Program-made: the position numbers and the translations under genes
Assembly: GCA_905373425.1 (NCBI GenBank)
Contig: CAJPST010000070.1
Span: forward strand, 1 to 11,072
Direction of reading: 5' to 3'
From: an uncultured Mesocricetibacter sp.
GTDB lineage: Bacteria; Pseudomonadota; Gammaproteobacteria; Enterobacterales; Pasteurellaceae
Length of the DNA stretch: 11,072 nucleotides
Notes under the pieces: generated by a model
Told to the model about the DNA's origin: nothing
The model's database searches: none
What the model saw: the letters and a program-made list of their open reading frames with translations, nothing else
Shown: piece by piece, positions 1 through 6,744 of the stretch
Position numbering within the stretch: the first letter of the stretch is position 1
How the letters are laid out: each line of letters opens with the position of its first letter

Positions 1-8
1 AAATTTTG

Positions 9-17
9 ACCGCACTT
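9..17 (-). repeat. DNA uptake sequence 1, downstream of envC
   Basis: ACCGCACTT on the plus strand, extended to ACCGCACTTT. It lies 18 bases beyond the envC stop codon. A partner forming an inverted-repeat terminator could lie just left of the window, but that cannot be seen here. Confidence 0.9.
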
Positions 18-35
18 TGGAAAACAACGAATTGC

Positions 36-1253
36 TCATTTCAGCCAGTTCAACGGGTTTACCGCGTTGCCTTGACGACGGATTTCAAAATATAACGAGG
101 AACGCCCCTGACCGCCACTGCTACCCACTTCAGCAATTTTTTGACCAGCCCGCACCACCGTTCCGGTTTTGACCGCAACAGATTGGTTGTAGCCGTATAA
201 CGACATATCGCCTTTGCCGTGATCCACCACCACAACTAAGCCGTAGCCTTGTAACCAGTTGGATAAAATCACCCGCCCGTCGGCAATGGCTTTCACCGGT
301 GCCCCCGCATTGGCATTAATCACGATGCCTTTCCATTTTAATTCACCAACTTGAGTCGAGCCGAACTTAGTAACGATTCTACCCGCCACAGGATAGCCGT
401 ATTTCCCCTGCAAGCCATTACCCGGTCGGGTGGCGCGCTGTTCCTGCTCGGTTGGTTCGTAAGGCTTGTTGTTTTTCTGTTCTTCTCTTTGTGTTTTCTG
501 CGCCAACGCTTCACGCTCGCGTTCCACTTGCTCGTTAGAATCTTTTTCCGCCCGATTGATCTCACGCTGCAAAGCACTTTCATTAGCTTTCAAGCGCTCC
601 AGTTTATTTTGATCGCGAGTCAGAGAGCGGTTTAACTGGGTTAGGGTGCTTTGTCGTTCATTTCTGGCTTTTTGCAAATCCTGCTGTTGCTTTCTTTTTT
701 CAAGTAAGCGGGATTGCTGGGATTTTTGTTGTGTGGCCAAGCTGTCTTTTTGTTCGGTAAGCTGCGCTCTGGTCGCCTTTAAATCGGCAATTAGTGCCAT
801 TCTCGCCTGATTCATATGCTGATAATACACCTTCATCCGATCGGCTTTTTGCGCATCATTAGAGATTAAATGTTCAATCACAGCGGAAGGATTGCCAGAG
901 CGATAAATACTGTCGATTTGTTTCGCTAACTTGGCTTTTTGTTGCTGCTCTTGTTTTTCCAACTGTTTGATTTGTTTATTGGTTTCGTTGATGATCTTGC
1001 GCGTTTCCTGCAAATCCGTTTCTGTTTGACGAAGTTCGGTTAAGGCGTTGCTGATTTGCATTTCCTGATCACGCAGGTTGGATTGCAACTTATCCTGTTC
1101 CTGTTTTTGTGCTGCAATTTTTTCTTCTTGAAGTTTAATTTGCTTTTGAATATCAGAAAGCTCCGCCGCCTGTGCGGAAGAAAAAAGGAATATGCCGAAC
1201 ATAAGAAGTGCGGTCGTTTTTCGGGATATTTTGTCAAAAAATCTCAACGGCAT
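36..1253 (-). CDS. envC: Murein hydrolase activator EnvC
   Basis: Periplasmic activator of the septal amidases AmiA and AmiB, recruited by FtsEX, needed for cell separation (family knowledge). The 405-residue product starts with a signal peptide (basic RK, hydrophobic core, likely cut after AQA at residue 29), then a long Gln/Lys/Glu-rich coiled coil (about 32-250), a low-complexity charged linker, and a C-terminal LytM/M23 domain (about 286-405). The LytM metal ligands are replaced: Trp307 and Val311 stand where HxxxD would be, and Tyr355 and Tyr388 replace the two later histidines (SLYGYN, SLYFEI). It is therefore a non-catalytic activator, as in E. coli EnvC (419 residues). I start at the ATG (complement of 1251-1253) because AAGGA at 1263-1267 lies 9 bases away; a TTG two codons upstream would be only 3 bases from it. 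Transcribed divergently from gpmA. An uptake sequence is embedded in the signal-peptide codons. Confidence 0.95.
   Translation of the reverse strand: MPLRFFDKISRKTTALLMFGIFLFSSAQAAELSDIQKQIKLQEEKIAAQKQEQDKLQSNLRDQEMQISNALTELRQTETDLQETRKIINETNKQIKQLEKQEQQQKAKLAKQIDSIYRSGNPSAVIEHLISNDAQKADRMKVYYQHMNQARMALIADLKATRAQLTEQKDSLATQQKSQQSRLLEKRKQQQDLQKARNERQSTLTQLNRSLTRDQNKLERLKANESALQREINRAEKDSNEQVEREREALAQKTQREEQKNNKPYEPTEQEQRATRPGNGLQGKYGYPVAGRIVTKFGSTQVGELKWKGIVINANAGAPVKAIADGRVILSNWLQGYGLVVVVDHGKGDMSLYGYNQSVAVKTGTVVRAGQKIAEVGSSGGQGRSSLYFEIRRQGNAVNPLNWLK
1206..1214 (+). repeat. DNA uptake sequence 2, in the envC signal peptide
   Basis: AAGTGCGGT with a G rather than the favoured A immediately before it. 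Read in envC it gives ACC GCA CTT, Thr-Ala-Leu, in the hydrophobic core of the signal peptide. Confidence 0.9.
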
Positions 1254-1357
1254 CGTCAATATTCCTTTATTTCATTTCTTTTGCGGCTAAATAATATCAT
1301 TATTTTTGCGAAAGATCAGGAAACATTCGCTTTCTGCTTTTAAAACTACCTAATTTT

Positions 1358-1366
1358 TGCTATAAA
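1358..1366 (+). promoter_or_regulatory. Extended -10 promoter of gpmA
   Basis: TGC followed by TATAAA (1361-1366) matches the extended -10 form TGnTATAAT. The -35 position about 17 bases upstream (TTTTAA, 1338-1343) is weak, which is tolerated with an extended -10. The start codon is about 38 bases downstream of the hexamer. Confidence 0.5.
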
Positions 1367-1404
1367 GAGTGAAGTTTTTTTACTTATATATTAGGAGATT
1401 TTTT

Positions 1405-2088
1405 ATGGAATTAGTATTTATCCGCCACGGTTTCAGCGAATGGAACGCTAAGAACCTATTCACCGGCTGGAGAGATGTGAATTTAACCGAGCGCGGCGTG
1501 GAAGAAGCGAAAGCGGCAGGTAAAAAATTATTGGAAGCGGGCTATGAATTTGATATTGCATTTACTTCTGTATTAACCCGCGCAATCAAAACCTGTAATA
1601 TCGTGTTGGAAGAATCTAATCAATTATGGATTCCGCAAGTAAAAAACTGGCGTTTAAACGAACGTCACTACGGTGCATTACAAGGCTTAGACAAAAAAGC
1701 GACTGCGGAACAATACGGTGACGAGCAAGTCCATATTTGGCGTCGTTCTTACGATATTTCTCCGCCGGATTTAGACCCGAAAGATCCGAATTCCGCACAC
1801 AATGATCGTCGCTACGCAAACCTACCTTCAGATGTTATTCCGAATGCAGAAAACCTCAAAATTACTCTTGAACGCGTACTACCGTTCTGGGAAGACCAAA
1901 TCGCTCCGGCATTATTAGCGGGCAAACGTGTATTAGTTACAGCGCACGGTAACTCTTTGCGTGCCTTAGCAAAACACATTATCGGTATTTCTGATGCCGA
2001 CATTATGGATTTTGAAATTCCAACCGGCCAACCGTTAGTATTGAAATTAGACGATAAATTGAATTTTATTGAGAAGTTCTATTTATAA
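1405..2088 (+). CDS. gpmA: 2,3-bisphosphoglycerate-dependent phosphoglycerate mutase
   Basis: Interconverts 3- and 2-phosphoglycerate in glycolysis and gluconeogenesis, in the cytoplasm. The 227-residue product has the histidine phosphatase fold: RHG at 7-9 with the phospho-accepting His8, the following WNA and TGWRDVNLTERG segment, NERHYGALQG (85-94) with the proton-donor Glu86, and TAHGNSLRAL (179-188) with the second catalytic His181. It is shorter than E. coli GpmA (250 residues), as expected for the Haemophilus-type enzyme. I chose the ATG at 1405 because AGGAG (1393-1397) stands 7 bases upstream and the protein then begins MELVFIRHG as in the family; an in-frame GTG at 1369 would overlap the promoter. 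A single-gene unit bounded by an extended -10 promoter and an intrinsic terminator. Confidence 0.97.
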   Translation: MELVFIRHGFSEWNAKNLFTGWRDVNLTERGVEEAKAAGKKLLEAGYEFDIAFTSVLTRAIKTCNIVLEESNQLWIPQVKNWRLNERHYGALQGLDKKATAEQYGDEQVHIWRRSYDISPPDLDPKDPNSAHNDRRYANLPSDVIPNAENLKITLERVLPFWEDQIAPALLAGKRVLVTAHGNSLRALAKHIIGISDADIMDFEIPTGQPLVLKLDDKLNFIEKFYL

Positions 2089-2102
2089 TTCTCCTTCAAT
2101 AT

Positions 2103-2129
2103 AACCCCGTTGAATTAACGGGGTTTTTT
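2103..2129 (+). terminator. Intrinsic terminator of gpmA
   Basis: AACCCCGTT (2103-2111) and AACGGGGTT (2117-2125) form a perfect 9-bp stem closed by the 5-base loop GAATT. A run of six T (2124-2129) follows. It begins 14 bases after the gpmA stop codon. Confidence 0.93.
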
Positions 2130-2146
2130 ATTGGGCGTAAAAGAAA

Positions 2147-2155
2147 AAGTGCGGT
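2147..2155 (+). repeat. DNA uptake sequence 3, intergenic
   Basis: AAGTGCGGT, preceded by A to give the 10-base form, between the gpmA terminator and the lipoprotein gene. The rest of this gap (2130-2295) is A+T-rich; I see no other gene or convincing promoter in it. Confidence 0.9.
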
Positions 2156-2295
2156 TAACAAACAACATTTTTTGATCGTTGGCTATGTCAAAGCTCCGAA
2201 TGGATGAATAAACGAGATAGTGAGCTTGTGAATAATTTTTTGGTATTTTTTAAATTTACTTGTATTTCCAACAAATCTGATTATTCTTAGCGCCC

Positions 2296-2511
2296 ATGAA
2301 AAAAACACTCTTTATTTTAACCGCACTTTTTACTCTAAGTGGTTGCGGAACCATTGTACAATTACTAAATCCGGCAGATAAATATGGTGCCTATGCGGGA
2401 ACCAAATATGATTGGCAACAAGCGCAGAAATGGGGATTGCCGATTTTGGATTTACCGTTGTCATTTGTATTGGATACCGCGTTATTACCTTATGTGTGGT
2501 CACAGGAATAA
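2296..2511 (+). CDS. Small YceK/DUF1375-family lipoprotein
   Basis: A 71-residue protein with a lipoprotein signal peptide: MKKT, hydrophobic core, lipobox LSGC at 14-17 with Cys17 as the lipid-modified residue. The mature part begins CGTIVQLLNP and contains the Tyr/Gly/Asp-rich stretch YAGTKYDW and PILDLPLSFVLDTALLPY. This is the pattern of the short DUF1375 lipoproteins YceK and YidQ of E. coli, whose function is unknown. With Gly at +2, outer-membrane sorting is likely. No good Shine-Dalgarno sequence precedes the ATG. Its stop codon is three bases before the rep start, so the two are probably co-transcribed. The family assignment comes from motif pattern and length, without a profile search. 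Confidence 0.8.
   Translation: MKKTLFILTALFTLSGCGTIVQLLNPADKYGAYAGTKYDWQQAQKWGLPILDLPLSFVLDTALLPYVWSQE
2320..2328 (-). repeat. DNA uptake sequence 4, in the lipoprotein signal peptide
   Basis: ACCGCACTT on the plus strand, extended by TTT. It is read in frame as Thr-Ala-Leu in the signal-peptide hydrophobic core. Confidence 0.9.
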
Positions 2512-2514
2512 TCG

Positions 2515-4530
2515 ATGAAATTAAATCCTCAACAACAGCAGGCTGTGGAATACACCGATGGTCCTTGTCTGGTTCTAGCCGGCGCAGGCTCGGGTAAAAC
2601 ACGGGTGATCATCAATAAAATCGCACATTTAGTGGGACGATGCGGTTATTCGCCAAAACAAATTGCAGCAGTCACTTTTACTAACAAAGCTGCACGCGAG
2701 ATGAAAGAGCGGGTAGCTCATTCTATTGGTAAGGAGCAAAGTCGCGGATTAATTGTATCCACTTTCCACACTCTTGGTTTTGACATTATTAAACGTGAAT
2801 ATAAGCTATTAGGTTTCAAAGCCAATATGACGTTGTTCGACGAACACGACCAAATGGCATTACTGAAAGAGCTGACGGCGGATTATTTACAAGAGGATAA
2901 GGATTTGTTACGCGAACTAGTGTCGGCGATTTCTAACTGGAAGAACGATTTGATTATGCCACAACAGGCATTAACTCAAGCTCGTGATGAGAAGTACCAA
3001 ACCTTTGCCAAATGCTACGAACGCTACAGTAATCAAATTCGTGCTTATAATGCGTTGGATTTCGATGATTTGATTATGTTACCGACGCTGTTATTTAAAA
3101 ACAATAAAGAAGTGCGGTCGAAATGGCAGGAGAAAATTCGTTACCTGTTGGTGGACGAATATCAAGATACAAACACCAGCCAATATGAGCTAATTAAGCT
3201 ATTAGTCGGGCAGCGAGGGCGTTTTACAGTGGTAGGTGATGACGATCAATCTATTTACTCTTGGCGTGGTGCTAGACCTCAAAATATGGTGCGTTTGCGC
3301 GATGATTTCCCCAATTTGCAAGTCATCAAGTTGGAACAGAATTACCGTTCCACCCGCCGTATTTTGCATTGCGCCAATATTCTGATTGATAACAACGAAC
3401 ATGTATTTGATAAAAAGCTATTTTCCAATCTTGGCGAAGGTGAAAAATTACAGATTATTGAAGCAAAAAATGAGGAGCATGAAGCAGAACGTGTGGTTGG
3501 TGAGTTGATCGCACATCGCTTTACGCATAAAACCCAATATAAAGATTATGCCATGCTGTACCGCGGCAATCATCAGTCTCGCTTGTTGGAGAAAGTACTG
3601 ATGCAAAACCGTATTCCGTATAAAATCTCAGGAGGTACGTCCTTTTTCTCACGAGTGGAAATCAAGGATATGATGGCATATTTACGTGTGCTGGTGAACC
3701 AAGATGATGATGCGGCATTTTTGCGCATTGTTAATACGCCGAAGAGAGAAATAGGCACTGCGACACTGGAAAAACTCGGCACTTTGGCACAAGAAAAACA
3801 TATCAGCCTGTTTGAAGCGGTATTCGATTTCGATCTAATTCAGCGTATTACGCCGAAAGCCTATAATGTCCTGCAAGGCTTTGCGCGTTGGTTGGTGGAA
3901 TTAAACGATGAGTTGCTACGTGCCGAGCCGGAGCAGGCTGTGCGACGTATGCTCGCAGATATTCACTACGAAGAATATTTGTACGAATATGCCACTAGTG
4001 CGAAAGCAGCGGAAATGCAAAGTAAAAACGTCGCAACGTTATTTGATTGGGTCGCTGATATGTTGAAAGGCGATGAATTCAACGAACCGATGAGTTTAAG
4101 CCAGGTAGTTACGCGCCTGACTTTGCGCGATATGTTGGAACGCGGTGAAGACGATGACGAAGCCAATCAGGTACAACTGATGACACTGCATGCGTCAAAA
4201 GGACTGGAATTTCCCCATGTTTTTTTGATTGGCATGGAAGAAGGCATTTTACCGCATCAAACCAGCATTGATGAGGACAACGTAGCGGAAGAGAGACGTT
4301 TAGCTTATGTGGGGATTACCCGCGCACAGCAAACTTTATGCTTTACTCTGTGTAAAGAACGTCGCCAGTTCGGTGAATTGATCAAACCCGAACCAAGCCG
4401 TTTCTTATTAGAACTACCACAGGACGATCTACAATGGGAACGTGACAAGCCACCAATGACGGAACAACAGAAGCAGGAAAAAACGGCTGCGAATATTGCA
4501 AATTTACGGGCCTTATTAAAGCGGAATTAG
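2515..4530 (+). CDS. rep: ATP-dependent DNA helicase Rep
   Basis: Superfamily 1A 3'-to-5' helicase that moves on single-stranded DNA, clears protein roadblocks ahead of the fork and helps PriC-dependent restart. The 671 residues (E. coli Rep 673) carry every SF1A motif: Q motif NPQQQQAV (4-11), Walker A AGAGSGKT (22-29), Ia AVTFTNKAAREM, II VDEYQDT (213-219), III GDDDQSIYSWRGA (241-253), IV QNYRST (275-280), V MTLHASKGLEF (about 553-567) and VI EERRLAYVGITRA (about 592-604). Length and the short C-terminus favour Rep over UvrD or PcrA, which have a longer tail. AGGA at 2503-2506 serves as Shine-Dalgarno and lies inside the end of the lipoprotein gene, which suggests translational coupling. 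No hairpin terminator is seen before the tRNA promoter. Confidence 0.96.
   Translation: MKLNPQQQQAVEYTDGPCLVLAGAGSGKTRVIINKIAHLVGRCGYSPKQIAAVTFTNKAAREMKERVAHSIGKEQSRGLIVSTFHTLGFDIIKREYKLLGFKANMTLFDEHDQMALLKELTADYLQEDKDLLRELVSAISNWKNDLIMPQQALTQARDEKYQTFAKCYERYSNQIRAYNALDFDDLIMLPTLLFKNNKEVRSKWQEKIRYLLVDEYQDTNTSQYELIKLLVGQRGRFTVVGDDDQSIYSWRGARPQNMVRLRDDFPNLQVIKLEQNYRSTRRILHCANILIDNNEHVFDKKLFSNLGEGEKLQIIEAKNEEHEAERVVGELIAHRFTHKTQYKDYAMLYRGNHQSRLLEKVLMQNRIPYKISGGTSFFSRVEIKDMMAYLRVLVNQDDDAAFLRIVNTPKREIGTATLEKLGTLAQEKHISLFEAVFDFDLIQRITPKAYNVLQGFARWLVELNDELLRAEPEQAVRRMLADIHYEEYLYEYATSAKAAEMQSKNVATLFDWVADMLKGDEFNEPMSLSQVVTRLTLRDMLERGEDDDEANQVQLMTLHASKGLEFPHVFLIGMEEGILPHQTSIDEDNVAEERRLAYVGITRAQQTLCFTLCKERRQFGELIKPEPSRFLLELPQDDLQWERDKPPMTEQQKQEKTAANIANLRALLKRN
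3110..3118 (+). repeat. DNA uptake sequence 5, inside rep
   Basis: AAGTGCGGT with a preceding G, read in the rep frame as Lys-Glu-Val-Arg-Ser. It falls in the segment just before motif II. Confidence 0.9.
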
Positions 4531-4592
4531 CAGAACTTTGTAGATAAATCAGACAAACAACGTAAAAATAACCATGATTCATCAAAAATAAA

Positions 4593-4627
4593 TTGACTTA
4601 TTCACAGGAAAACGTATTATACTGCGC
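4593..4627 (+). promoter_or_regulatory. Promoter of the tRNA operon
   Basis: TTGACT (4593-4598), a 16-base spacer and TATTAT (4615-4620) match the sigma-70 consensus. The following stretch ACTGCGCA is G+C-rich, as in stable-RNA promoters under stringent (ppGpp) control. The tRNA-Ser gene starts about 25 bases after the expected start point. An alternative -10, TATACT at 4618-4623, would have a 19-base spacer. Confidence 0.75.
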
Positions 4628-4651
4628 ACAAACCGTTGGTATGGTTACTGC

Positions 4652-4744
4652 GGTGAGATGGCCGAGAGGCTGAAGGCGCTCCCCTGCTAAGGGAGTATGT
4701 GGTCAAAAGCTGCATCGAGGGTTCGAATCCCTCTCTCACCGCCA
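4652..4744 (+). tRNA. tRNA-Ser (anticodon GCT)
   Basis: A class II tRNA of 93 bases. The acceptor stem pairs GGTGAGA with TCTCACC, followed by discriminator G and an encoded CCA. The anticodon stem CTCCC/GGGAG holds the loop CTGCTAA with anticodon GCT at 4686-4688, reading AGC and AGU. The long variable arm and GGTTCGAATCC in the T arm are typical. It closely resembles E. coli serV. Confidence 0.97.
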
Positions 4745-4773
4745 TTTATCATATCGGCGATTGATAAACCAGT

Positions 4774-4850
4774 GCACCCGTAGCTCAGCTGGATAGAGTA
4801 CTCGGCTACGAACCGAGCGGTCAGAGGTTCGAATCCTCTCGGGTGCGCCA
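4774..4850 (+). tRNA. tRNA-Arg (anticodon ACG), copy 1
   Basis: 77 bases with acceptor stem GCACCCG/CGGGTGC and encoded CCA. The anticodon stem CTCGG/CCGAG encloses CTACGAA, giving anticodon ACG at 4808-4810. A34 is expected to be deaminated to inosine by TadA so that it reads CGU, CGC and CGA. It lies 29 bases after tRNA-Ser with no promoter in between. Confidence 0.97.
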
Positions 4851-4902
4851 TTTAAAATATTACTCTATCTATTTAAAATCAAAGAATGCAATTCAAATTC
4901 AC

Positions 4903-4979
4903 GCACCCGTAGCTCAGCTGGATAGAGTACTCGGCTACGAACCGAGCGGTCAGAGGTTCGAATCCTCTCGGGTGCGCCA
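4903..4979 (+). tRNA. tRNA-Arg (anticodon ACG), copy 2
   Basis: All 77 bases are identical to copy 1, with a 52-base A+T-rich spacer between the copies. The 3' flanks share only CATTTAA, so the duplication unit looks confined to the tRNA. No hairpin terminator follows; the next gene, convergent, has its stop codon 11 bases downstream. Confidence 0.97.
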
Positions 4980-4990
4980 TTTAATTTCCT

Positions 4991-5398
4991 TTACTTATCC
5001 TTATTTACAATCTCATAACAATTTATTTTTTCTAAAATCCAAGGCTGTTCCAATAACAGTGAATAAATATTGGCCAAGAAATAAGTTTGTTCCTCTTCCG
5101 GCACAGGAAAAGGTACAGAGCGCATTAAATCTGCATTAATCATGGAAATATCTGAAAAATGCACCGCACTTTCAATTTTTTTCATGAATTCTCTGTATAA
5201 CGGTGAAACTGAATATCCCCGTTGAATTCTTCCTAATGCACAAGCCAAATGAAATAACAGAGTTCCAACCAATGGTGTACCGACATCTGCCTGCCAGTAA
5301 TTGGACAAACGTTTTTTAATCCGTAGCACGATTTCAATCGTTGGTTTATCCGCCAAGCCGCGCCGTTCTAAGTCCGTTAGACGTTGATTGATATCCAT
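4991..5398 (-). CDS. Stand-alone PRD (PTS regulation domain) protein
   Basis: A 135-residue protein that I assign to the PRD family (PF00874 type). LLFHLACALGRIQRG (47-61) matches the core helix with the conserved, phosphorylatable-type His50, and VPEEEQTYFLANIYSLL (99-115) matches the C-terminal 'ipedE..y....h' helix; a second histidine is His80. In known proteins PRDs regulate antiterminators and activators by PTS phosphorylation. Here there is only about 30 residues before the domain and no helix-turn-helix, RNA-binding or EII domain, so it may act by protein contact; this is inference. GGGAG (complement of 5404-5408) precedes the ATG by 5 bases. It is convergent with the tRNA operon and divergent from the HAD phosphatase gene. 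The 129-base gap 5399-5527 shows no convincing operator. Confidence 0.72.
   Translation of the reverse strand: MDINQRLTDLERRGLADKPTIEIVLRIKKRLSNYWQADVGTPLVGTLLFHLACALGRIQRGYSVSPLYREFMKKIESAVHFSDISMINADLMRSVPFPVPEEEQTYFLANIYSLLLEQPWILEKINCYEIVNKDK
5163..5171 (-). repeat. DNA uptake sequence 6, inside the PRD gene
   Basis: ACCGCACTT on the plus strand. In the gene's own direction it is read as Glu-Ser-Ala-Val-His, the common Ser-Ala-Val frame of this repeat. Confidence 0.9.
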
Positions 5399-5527
5399 TT
5401 ATTCTCCCACCGACTAATATGACCCATTGTCATGCTACTTACTTTAACCTAATTTTCCCACGTTAAACAGTGCATAATTCACAATTTTGTAGCAAAATAA
5501 CAAAAATTTTTAATTTAAGGATGCATC

Positions 5528-6127
5528 ATGTTAGATGAAAACATAATCAATCAATACGACGGCCTAATCTTTGATATGGACGGTACTGTAATTGATACTA
5601 TGCCGACTCACGCTAAGGCTTGGCATATGGTAGGTAACCACTTCGGTTATCCGCTAAACGGGCAAGTGATGTATGAACTCGGAGGTGCGCCTGTTCGGGT
5701 GATTGCAATAGAAATGATGAAACGGGCAGAAATGCCGTTGCATTTTTTAGAGCAAGTAATCAAGCTAAAACGCGAGATCGCTTGGGATTTATTACCGCAG
5801 GAAGCCTCCTTGTTGCCGGCAGCAAATATTGTAAAACGCTACTATGAAAGAAAACCTCTAGCATTGGGAACAGGATCGCATAAAGCTATGACAGATATGC
5901 TAGTTGATCGATTGGCTCTGCGTGATTATTTTAAAGCGGTTGTAGTAGCGGAAGATGTGGTTAAACATAAACCTGATCCGGAAACTTTTTTATTATGTGC
6001 CCAAAAAATTAACGTAAAACCGCAAAACTGTCTTGTGTTTGAAGATGCGGATTTCGGTGTACAGGCTGCCTTATCGGGCGGAATGGATGTGTTTGACGTG
6101 CGAATTAACCGTTTATTTAAAGCATAA
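5528..6127 (+). CDS. yqaB: HAD-family sugar-phosphate phosphatase, YqaB-like
   Basis: Haloacid dehalogenase superfamily, beta-phosphoglucomutase-like branch, 199 residues. Motif I FDMDGT (15-20) has nucleophile Asp16 and acid/base Asp18; a helical cap occupies about 22-95; motif II is LGTGS with Thr115; motif III is KHKPDPETF with Lys148; motif IV is FEDADFG (171-177). E. coli YqaB (188 residues) hydrolyses fructose 1-phosphate and related sugar phosphates, so a small sugar phosphate is the likely substrate; the true substrate is not proved by sequence. AAGGA (5517-5521) is 6 bases before the ATG. First gene of a three-gene unit with the acetyltransferase and yqaA. In E. coli yqaB is next to yqaA and close to luxS, a neighbourhood kept here. 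Confidence 0.88.
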   Translation: MLDENIINQYDGLIFDMDGTVIDTMPTHAKAWHMVGNHFGYPLNGQVMYELGGAPVRVIAIEMMKRAEMPLHFLEQVIKLKREIAWDLLPQEASLLPAANIVKRYYERKPLALGTGSHKAMTDMLVDRLALRDYFKAVVVAEDVVKHKPDPETFLLCAQKINVKPQNCLVFEDADFGVQAALSGGMDVFDVRINRLFKA

Positions 6128-6135
6128 GCTAACCG

Positions 6136-6744
6136 ATGTTAAGTGAAAAAGACAAAATGCTCTCAGGGCTTGCCCATCAACCTTATGAGACGGAATTACA
6201 AGCTCTTCGCCTAAAAAATAAAGAGCTTTTGTACGAATATAATGTATTAACCCGCCCTTCGGATAAAGCAACAAAAGAGCGGTTAATTTTAAAGATATTT
6301 GGTAAAACCGTCGGCATACCACAAGTTAACTCCCCATTTTATTGCGATTACGGCAAATATATTGAAGTGGGCGCGAATTTTTTTACCAATTATAACTGTA
6401 CTATTCTAGATAACGGCGGAGTGAAAATTGGCGATAACGTGATGTTTGCACCTAATGTCAGCCTTTACACGGTCGGGCATCCGCTTCATCCGGAATTGCG
6501 CAACCAAGGTTGGGAACAAGCAAAACCGATTGTTATTGGCAACAATGTATGGGTCGGTGGCAACGTAGTTATTCTTGGAGGCGTAACCATTGGCGACAAT
6601 GCAGTTATCGGTGCTGGTTCCGTAGTGAGCAAAGACATTCCCGCAAACAGCCTTGCAGTTGGCAACCCCTGCCGTGTTGTACGTCAAATTGACGAGCAGG
6701 ATCGTAACTATTACCAACAAACCTTCTTCACACAAAATGTTTGA
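6136..6744 (+). CDS. Maltose/galactoside-type O-acetyltransferase
   Basis: Hexapeptide-repeat acetyltransferase of the Maa/LacA/NodL family, 202 residues. The N-terminus (about 6-55, MLSGLAHQPY...LYEYN) is the helical Mac domain. From about 70 onward the sequence is the left-handed beta-helix, with repeats such as VKIGDN, VIGNNVWVGG, VTIGDNAVIGAGSVV. The catalytic histidine is His115 in TVGHPLHPE, the same position as in LacA. It would transfer acetyl from acetyl-CoA to a hydroxyl of a sugar such as maltose, glucose or a galactoside; the natural acceptor cannot be told. It starts 8 bases after yqaB without a clear Shine-Dalgarno sequence and its end overlaps the yqaA start by 8 bases, so all three are likely one mRNA. 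It separates yqaB from yqaA, which are adjacent in E. coli. Confidence 0.9.
   Translation: MLSEKDKMLSGLAHQPYETELQALRLKNKELLYEYNVLTRPSDKATKERLILKIFGKTVGIPQVNSPFYCDYGKYIEVGANFFTNYNCTILDNGGVKIGDNVMFAPNVSLYTVGHPLHPELRNQGWEQAKPIVIGNNVWVGGNVVILGGVTIGDNAVIGAGSVVSKDIPANSLAVGNPCRVVRQIDEQDRNYYQQTFFTQNV

Noticed and set aside
1254..1259. TTG start for envC two codons upstream of the ATG
   Set aside because: It would lie only 3 bases from the AAGGA ribosome site, whereas the ATG has a normal 9-base spacing.
1369..1404. In-frame GTG start that would extend gpmA by 12 residues
   Set aside because: It lies at the promoter, lacks a ribosome site, and GpmA proteins begin at MELVFIRHG.
4843..5139. 98-codon open frame running through the second tRNA-Arg
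   Set aside because: It starts inside one tRNA gene and reads through the next, then antisense to the PRD gene.
4991..5398. Mannitol repressor MtlR identity for the minus-strand 135-residue protein
   Set aside because: Length and motifs do not match MtlR; the LLFHLACALGR and VPEEEQTYF stretches fit a PRD.
6653..6736. Upstream extension of yqaA by 28 residues
   Set aside because: These codons lie within the acetyltransferase gene in another frame and encode nothing YqaA-like; the ATG at 6737 fits the family.
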